The notes beneath the pieces were generated by a model, which saw only the letters and a list, made by a program, of their open reading frames with translations, was not told the origin of the DNA and made no database searches. This document shows, in pieces, positions 58,814-64,000 of a DNA stretch of 64,000 nucleotides. Position 1 is the first letter of the stretch, and each line of letters starts with the position of its first letter. Location of the stretch: the NCBI GenBank assembly GCA_963513935.1, contig OY740766.1, positions 3,750,001-3,814,000 on the forward strand, in the 5' to 3' direction. This stretch comes from Aphrophora alni (lineage: Eukaryota; Arthropoda; Insecta; Hemiptera; Aphrophoridae). The position numbers and the translations under genes are program-made.

Positions 58814-59695
58814 TAAGCATTAATTACATTTAATGATTTGATTATTTTTTTCAACAGATAATACATTTTTATAGTCTCCTGTTACAAATAGACTGAAAAT
58901 GTAAAGTCTATACAAAATAACTTGGAGTTTCAAAAGCAATTCTACATCACTTAAATGAGCGTTTATATATTTAGGGATTACCTGTGTTTTAGTTGATTGA
59001 CCTACTTATGGCCTTGCAGTGTTCAAATGACAATCAACTACTTCCCATGTTCTTGCCACCATGTCAGGTAAAATGGCTACTATGACTGTGATAATATTCT
59101 CCTAAAAATGATAACTGTCAAGATTGTTCTCTAAGAATACCGTATGTTCTTTATATACTGCCACAGAAAAAAATCAGATGAGTAATCTATGGATTTTGCA
59201 GTGGCCATATAATTGACACTTTTCTTTCAATCAACCAGTTTATTAAACAAATATTTAACACAGCACAGACAAAATTATTAAATCGAGTGAAACACCATTT
59301 TGATTGAAAACTGCTTTAATATTGTACAAGCATGAAAAGTCAAAAAAGTTAAAACAAATCAAAATTTTATTTGTTTGTACCGTATATATATATGAAATTA
59401 ATAGAGCATATAATATAATAATACATCAGCCTTAATTTTTGTCAGTCGCACTGATGTTGAATAAGTTCAAGTGTTGGCTTCGATCTCTCAATTTGACGAA
59501 TCAGTTGGTCATTATGTATATAATTTTAGTTAAAAGTTGTGTAATGAAAAGTCTATAGTTGTTTGTAAACTAGCAACATGAACTTTGTGGGGGTGGAACT
59601 TTTAAATGATCACTGTCCGATCCCTTCTCAGTTGACCTGTGTTAGGCGCTTAGAGAGATTGAGATTAAAAACATCCGTGAACATCGGTAGTACCA
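58814..59695. other. Intergenic DNA between convergent genes
   Basis: No gene recognised. Short frames lack domains. Confidence 0.5.
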
Positions 59696-59744
59696 ACACC
59701 TGAGGACGTAAAGTGTTTTGTTTCTTTGTGAAACGTCGTCGTGT
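59696..59744 (+). ncRNA. Hammerhead-ribozyme-like motif (solo)
   Basis: Stem I ACAC/GTGT (4 bp), core CTGAGGA plus one extra base (C), stem II GTAAAG/CTTTGT (six pairs, two G-U) with 10-nt loop, GAAAC, stem III ACG-T-CGT, cleavage-position C. No inverted partner is obvious nearby. It shares the tail GAAACGTCGT with the 11.3-kb and 32.6-kb copies. Confidence 0.55.
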
Positions 59745-60322
59745 GTATAATTGTTGAGTACAGGATTTTGTGTTGTGTTTATGTATGACTTGAACGTTCC
59801 TTCAAAGAATAGTTTTAAATATATTTGACTACAATTTCCTGTGGATGTTAAGTCCATAGGTATGCAGTTGAAGAATTTTACTACCACTTTGTAAACAGTA
59901 GATTTAGGAATTCTAATTACATCCAGCTATGATAATGTTTTGGGCTATGAGTGTAGAAAAGTCCTTCGTACAATTATTATTCTGATATGAATTATCAGAA
60001 TGACCACTTCCTTTTTAAAACACTCCTATTTCTTTAATAAGTTTCAGGTGTTGATGAATAGTCTTATCTGAATACCAAGATTATCATAATACTCATGTCA
60101 AAAATTTTGTTGAACAGTTATAAAAAAATTAGTTCAATAAACCAAATTATGCGCTGTGTTTCCTGTGTTACCGGTACATGATACTGATGACTTCCAGGTT
60201 GATTTCACTCAAGATCATTCAGGAGTGCCAATGTAATATTTATTGATACATAAATTTCAAATTCTTGTCTTAAAAACAAAGATACATGATATATTATTAT
60301 TTATTCTTACCTTTTTTTTTAG
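59745..60322. other. Intergenic DNA, no gene seen
   Basis: AT-rich; nothing recognised. Confidence 0.5.
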
Positions 60323-60672
60323 GACTGTCTACAGTCCTATTTTAAACTTATAATTACCGGTTTCGATAATCAAATTATCATCATCAGATTTCTTCCATTA
60401 GCTAATAAGTTTTGTTTCTATGTATAAAACACAACACAACACAAAACACGACACATGTTAAAACAAAGAAAAGTTTTTTCACCATGCACGGTGTTACAAC
60501 GAAAGTCTGTAGTGCACTCATGTTTGAATGGATGGTTTGCAGTGACTTTCATGTGTTGTGTTTTATTATATAGTAACAAAGCATATTGGCTGATGGAAGA
60601 AATCTGATGGTAACAATTTTATTCTAGAAACTGGTCATTTTAAGTTCAAAATAGGATAGTAGACAGACCTAC
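60323..60672. repeat. Imperfect 350-bp palindrome with two hammerhead-like motifs
   Basis: The two halves are imperfect inverted copies all the way in: AGATTTCTTCCATTAGC against GGCTGATGGAAGAAATCT, and AAAACACAACAC against GTGTTGTGTTTT. Outer parts share (A)ATAGGA(C)TGTAGACAG. Minus-strand core at 60352-60390; degenerate plus-strand core at 60604-60631 (CTGATGG, GAAACTGG). Divergent arrangement, as in the other pairs. Confidence 0.85.
60352..60390 (-). ncRNA. Hammerhead-ribozyme-like motif
   Basis: On the minus strand: stem I AAT/ATT, core CTGATGA plus T, stem II GATAAT/ATTATC with a short TTG loop, GAAAC, self-complementary stem III ACCGGT, cleavage-position A. Confidence 0.55.
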
Positions 60673-61979
60673 AAATAGATAATACATATCATTCATAATA
60701 CAATCCCGGTGGCGTACAATTGTCACGTTATTTTAGATATAATGTCTCATGATATTTGTTTATTTAAGAGTTATTTTATATTTGTTATTATTGAAATGAT
60801 TTTTGATCCACCAAAATACTTTTATAGACATTTTGTTTTGTAATTTTAAATCAAACAAATATAGAGATTTTCATGGATATACTTTTTTGAATCAGCTCTA
60901 AGCTTCCCCCAAAAGTTTTTTTTTCTTTCACAAATGTCTAATATTTTAAACACAACAACGTGAACAAGTAAGCAACTTTGTGGATAAGGATTTATTAGAT
61001 TTAAAATAACAAAGTTAAACACAACAAAGCTTTTAATATTTTTTCTTAAAATCTATAAAAAAAATAATTACAGTACATACAAAGAGAATATTTGATATAA
61101 TACATTGTTTTAATTTGTTATAAACTCATAAAATATAATAATAACTTTAGTGCAATAGTATCAAATAATAAAAAAATAATAATATTGTACATCAAACAGG
61201 GAAAGTGATGTTAGCACACCTCTCGAAAAAACAACTATAATAATATCTTGATTACAATTTGATTTATTTAAAATATCAACTCAATCAAATCAGTGAAAAG
61301 CATACAAATAAGTTTAAATCCTATATATTAATTTAAATTTCTGGAGTTCTACTGGACCAACAATCTTTATTATTTTATTTACAATTCACAGAGTACTTTC
61401 TTTAAAAAAATATGAAATTTAAATTATCTATCGTTCGTTTTTTAATTTAAGTTTACAGTTTCCTTCTTAGAAAAAACATGGTGGTTTTTTTACAAATTTA
61501 TAAAATATGTTAAACAAATTATTTCCAGAGTTGAATGTGTACTTATAAAATGGTACTATATTTCTGATAAAACTGATAAAAACAATATACACTGTATCAA
61601 TTAAGTTCGGATATATAAGTATTCATGGTGTTAATATTTTTTTGACCCCTACAGTGTTTATTTTGTTGTAATACTCTGATTTTAGCCAAAGAAACTGAAA
61701 TATACATTTTTCAGAAGTTGTAAAAAATAAAATAAGTAATAAAATTCCCAAAAGGAAGGTCACCATTCCTTTCACATTGCTACGTTTTGATGCTTATCCA
61801 TCACAGCCCCCCTTTCCACCAAATTGAACATGGCAACCACCTTGCAATCTTCCCTAAGACTGGTTCTGATAGCAAAGGTAATAATATGAAATGATTTTAA
61901 TGAAATGTTTTCAAGATAATTTACATGCCTACAACATAATACAACCTTGATGAAGGAATAAACCTTTTAACATTGCATC
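60673..61979. other. Intergenic or 3' UTR DNA of the minus-strand gene
   Basis: AT-rich. Part of it is presumably the 3' UTR of the gene below; a TTTATT (AATAAA on the minus strand) is at 61657-61662. Confidence 0.5.
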
Positions 61980-62207
61980 TTAAACTACTTCTGAATTTTC
62001 AATTTCATTTGCAGAAACTTTGGCTTCAAAATAACTTTGGCTTGTAAATGATGATGAAAAAATAATATCAAGTGAATATATGCCACAATACTCTAAAATC
62101 TGAACTGCAGCAAAACTGTATTGCTGGCCATCGAGTATGAGGAAGTCATTTATCTCACCAAACTTGCCAAAATAATTGTTCGAAGATTTAATTTCTATAG
62201 GTTCGTC
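61980..62207 (-). CDS. Terminal coding exon of the unrecognised gene
   Basis: 75 codons plus TAA, preceded on the minus strand by TTTTTCAG at 62208-62215. Open, balanced amino-acid composition unlike the random frames of this AT-rich region. Confidence 0.82.
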   Translation of the reverse strand, partial: DEPIEIKSSNNYFGKFGEINDFLILDGQQYSFAAVQILEYCGIYSLDIIFSSSFTSQSYFEAKVSANEIENSEVV

Positions 62208-63390
62208 CTGAAAAATACGATTTTATATTAAACAAAATGTTATTAGTAAAAATGTTTATTTCATTTACCTTTTGTCACTTATAACAATGTCTACAGCACA
62301 CTATTCCATCAAAAGAAAATCAAATTATTTTCTATTATAATAATTGTTTAAGATTTTTCACTACACAGACCAATAAGCCCTGAAGGGGTTTAAACATGAA
62401 ATGGAAAAATCTGATGATTAGTTTACATTGTTTATGGAAAACCATATATTTTAAAAGGTATCCACATGAAATAGCAAGTTATTAATTATTTTGATTCATC
62501 TGGTTATAATAAAATACAAAATCTGGTGGTTAGTTTAATTATTTATTGACCACAATGTTGTCAACTTTTGGTTTCATAGAGATGAGATCTTTTTACAAAT
62601 AGTTCACATACACCCTTTTTTCATGTGTTGTTATCAGCATAAATTACAGACTTTCAAGTACATAATTTGGTTAGTGTTTTCTCACAGGATATCAATACTT
62701 AGTATAATGTGAACATGGTTATGGTAAATAATGGAAACCATTACTGGGCAATGCTCCAACATTATGTACACTGTTGGATTTGTAGAGTTTGTTTTGTAAT
62801 AGTGAAACATTTAGTAAATTTAATAAAAGGAATCATTTTGAATATTAGTCATTCCACCTAGAAGCAGTATTCAAATGAATGAGCTACAGCGACACCTAGC
62901 GGTCATTCTCAGCAACACTAATATAACGTGTCAGTCAGGGCAGAAATATCCCAACTTCGATCAGGAATTTATAAATTAAATTATTTTACAGAGAAATTAT
63001 TAAAGAGACATGACACGGCTATACAAATAAATAATTTAACGTTCAAATGCTCCTCGATTCTAGGCACCTACCTGTATAATTTACAATACTACAAGAAAAT
63101 AAAGACTCGGGGAAATAAATAAATAATAACATTGTACTAAGCAGAATAATTTAAGTTACTCGAGAAGTTATTATATACTTTATTGCTCTTAATATAATGT
63201 AACTGTTCTCATGAAATCTGTTATTTAGAACTAAACACTAATTATCCTTAAAAAAGAAAAAACAATTTAACAAAAGGGAAATAAAATCATGCCAATTTTC
63301 ACCAAACACATACACACAGAGACACAACAATAGTGAATACTTCAAATACTGTACAGTTTAATTGTAGCATCTTGCTAATGTATCTACATT

Positions 63391-63433
<43 letters not shown>

Positions 63434-63846
63434 GTAATTTGTAATGGCTATCTACAATTAGATTGATCTCATCAAATTTGTTGGGCATCTTTTTTTTCTA
63501 GTTTCTTCCTTGTTCTGTTGTGATCGGCTATCAGTTATACGATTGAATTATGTTGTACCATTTCAAAAGTCTTGAGTTATAATTTATCACTTATGATTGT
63601 AAGAGTAAACTGATTTGTTCAGGCTTAACTCAGTCAGAAGCTCAGCCTATATTACCATACTATTTTAAATGTTTATACAAAACATACTTATTTTGTTAAT
63701 TATCACTTACCTTCTCATATTCAGCTATAATAGAGAAACTACAGTTAATGGCAGTTGTAAGTTCATTAAATAAGTTTTCATCCATAATACCAGAACGCTC
63801 TATTGATGGTTCTTCATTATCAATTAAAACTAATAATATGTAGCCT
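61980..63846 (-). CDS. Last two coding exons of an unrecognised gene (5' part outside window)
   Basis: Two minus-strand exons join in phase. The upstream exon, 63846 down to 63711 (136 nt), is bounded by a CAG acceptor and GTAAGT donor and encodes GYILLVLIDNEEPSIERSGI, MDENLFNELTTAINCSFSII and AEYEK. The terminal exon, 62207 down to 61980 (228 nt with TAA), encodes DEPIEIKSSNNYFGKFGEIN, DFLILDGQQYSFAAVQILEY, CGIYSLDIIFSSSFTSQSYF and EAKVSANEIENSEVV. The intron is 1503 bp. The first exon begins with one base of a split codon, so more exons lie beyond 64000. I do not recognise the family: the sequence is acidic, globular-looking, without a membrane segment or clear zinc or nucleotide motif. Codon-like composition and clean splice sites make it a real gene. 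It converges with the P450. Confidence 0.8.
62208..63710. other. Intron of the unrecognised gene
   Basis: AT-rich with a poly(T) run at 63392-63429; no nested feature recognised. Confidence 0.65.
63711..63846 (-). CDS. Penultimate coding exon of the unrecognised gene
   Basis: 45 codons plus one base. Acceptor ATTATTTTCCAG and donor AAG|GTAAGTGA on the minus strand are both near consensus. Confidence 0.82.
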
Positions 63847-64000
63847 CTGGAAAATAATAATAAACTTATAACAAATTATCAGTAAAATATATATCAATAA
63901 AATAAATAATTAAGTACCGGTATAACTGAATTTTTTTTAAGTCAGTGGCAAAACTATACTTCAATACAGACTAGTTTATTGTGATTGTAAGGTATTATGA
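63847..64000. other. Upstream intron of the unrecognised gene, window edge
   Basis: No further exon is visible before the right edge. Confidence 0.5.

Overview
The window looks like an AT-rich, intron-rich and transposon-rich insect nuclear genome. The evidence is an insect-type CYP4 cytochrome P450 gene split into 12 coding exons over about 21.5 kb, an interstitial run of the arthropod telomere repeat (TTAGG/CCTAA)n, insect-style LINE and DDE-transposon relics, and large satellite arrays. A hemipteran is plausible from the CYP4C-like protein and the repeat load, but no species is named here.

Layout. Positions 1-12.5 kb hold no host gene: a 512-bp tandem duplication with a palindromic junction, a 5'-truncated Jockey-type LINE with an intact reverse-transcriptase ORF inserted in a (TA)n tract, a decayed second LINE, and fold-back repeats. 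Positions 12.57-21.5 kb are one composite satellite block built from a roughly 20-bp monomer. It first forms 38 copies of a 132-bp higher-order unit (its long ORFs are a by-product), then a hierarchical 114/113 -> 227 -> 681-bp array. Positions 24.04-25.41 kb hold ten copies of a 137-bp satellite with an internal hairpin. A tRNA-Ala(TGC) is at 27.3 kb and a decayed DDE transposase follows it.

Positions 30-34 kb and two other places (11.3 and 59.7-60.6 kb) carry fold-back or dispersed elements. These contain a hammerhead-ribozyme-like core with recognisable stems I, II and a self-complementary stem III. In the paired elements the two copies are arranged head-to-head. This is the most unusual system in the window and may derive from Penelope-like or retrozyme-like retroelements.

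From 36.79 to 58.25 kb is the CYP4-family P450 gene (+ strand, 529 codons, all hallmark motifs present, all splice junctions phase-consistent). The 3' part of its first coding exon plus its splice donor is repeated 13 times. Each extra unit can be read as a 48-nt, phase-1 symmetric micro-exon. Its introns contain a second, identical tRNA-Ala, an interstitial telomere tract, an RTE-like LINE insertion with a 12-bp target-site duplication, a TIR element with an 8-bp target-site duplication, and a decayed transposase. A pogo-like MITE lies just past the gene's poly(A) signal.

At 61.98-63.85 kb (- strand, converging with the P450) are the last two coding exons of an unrecognised gene that continues past the right edge.
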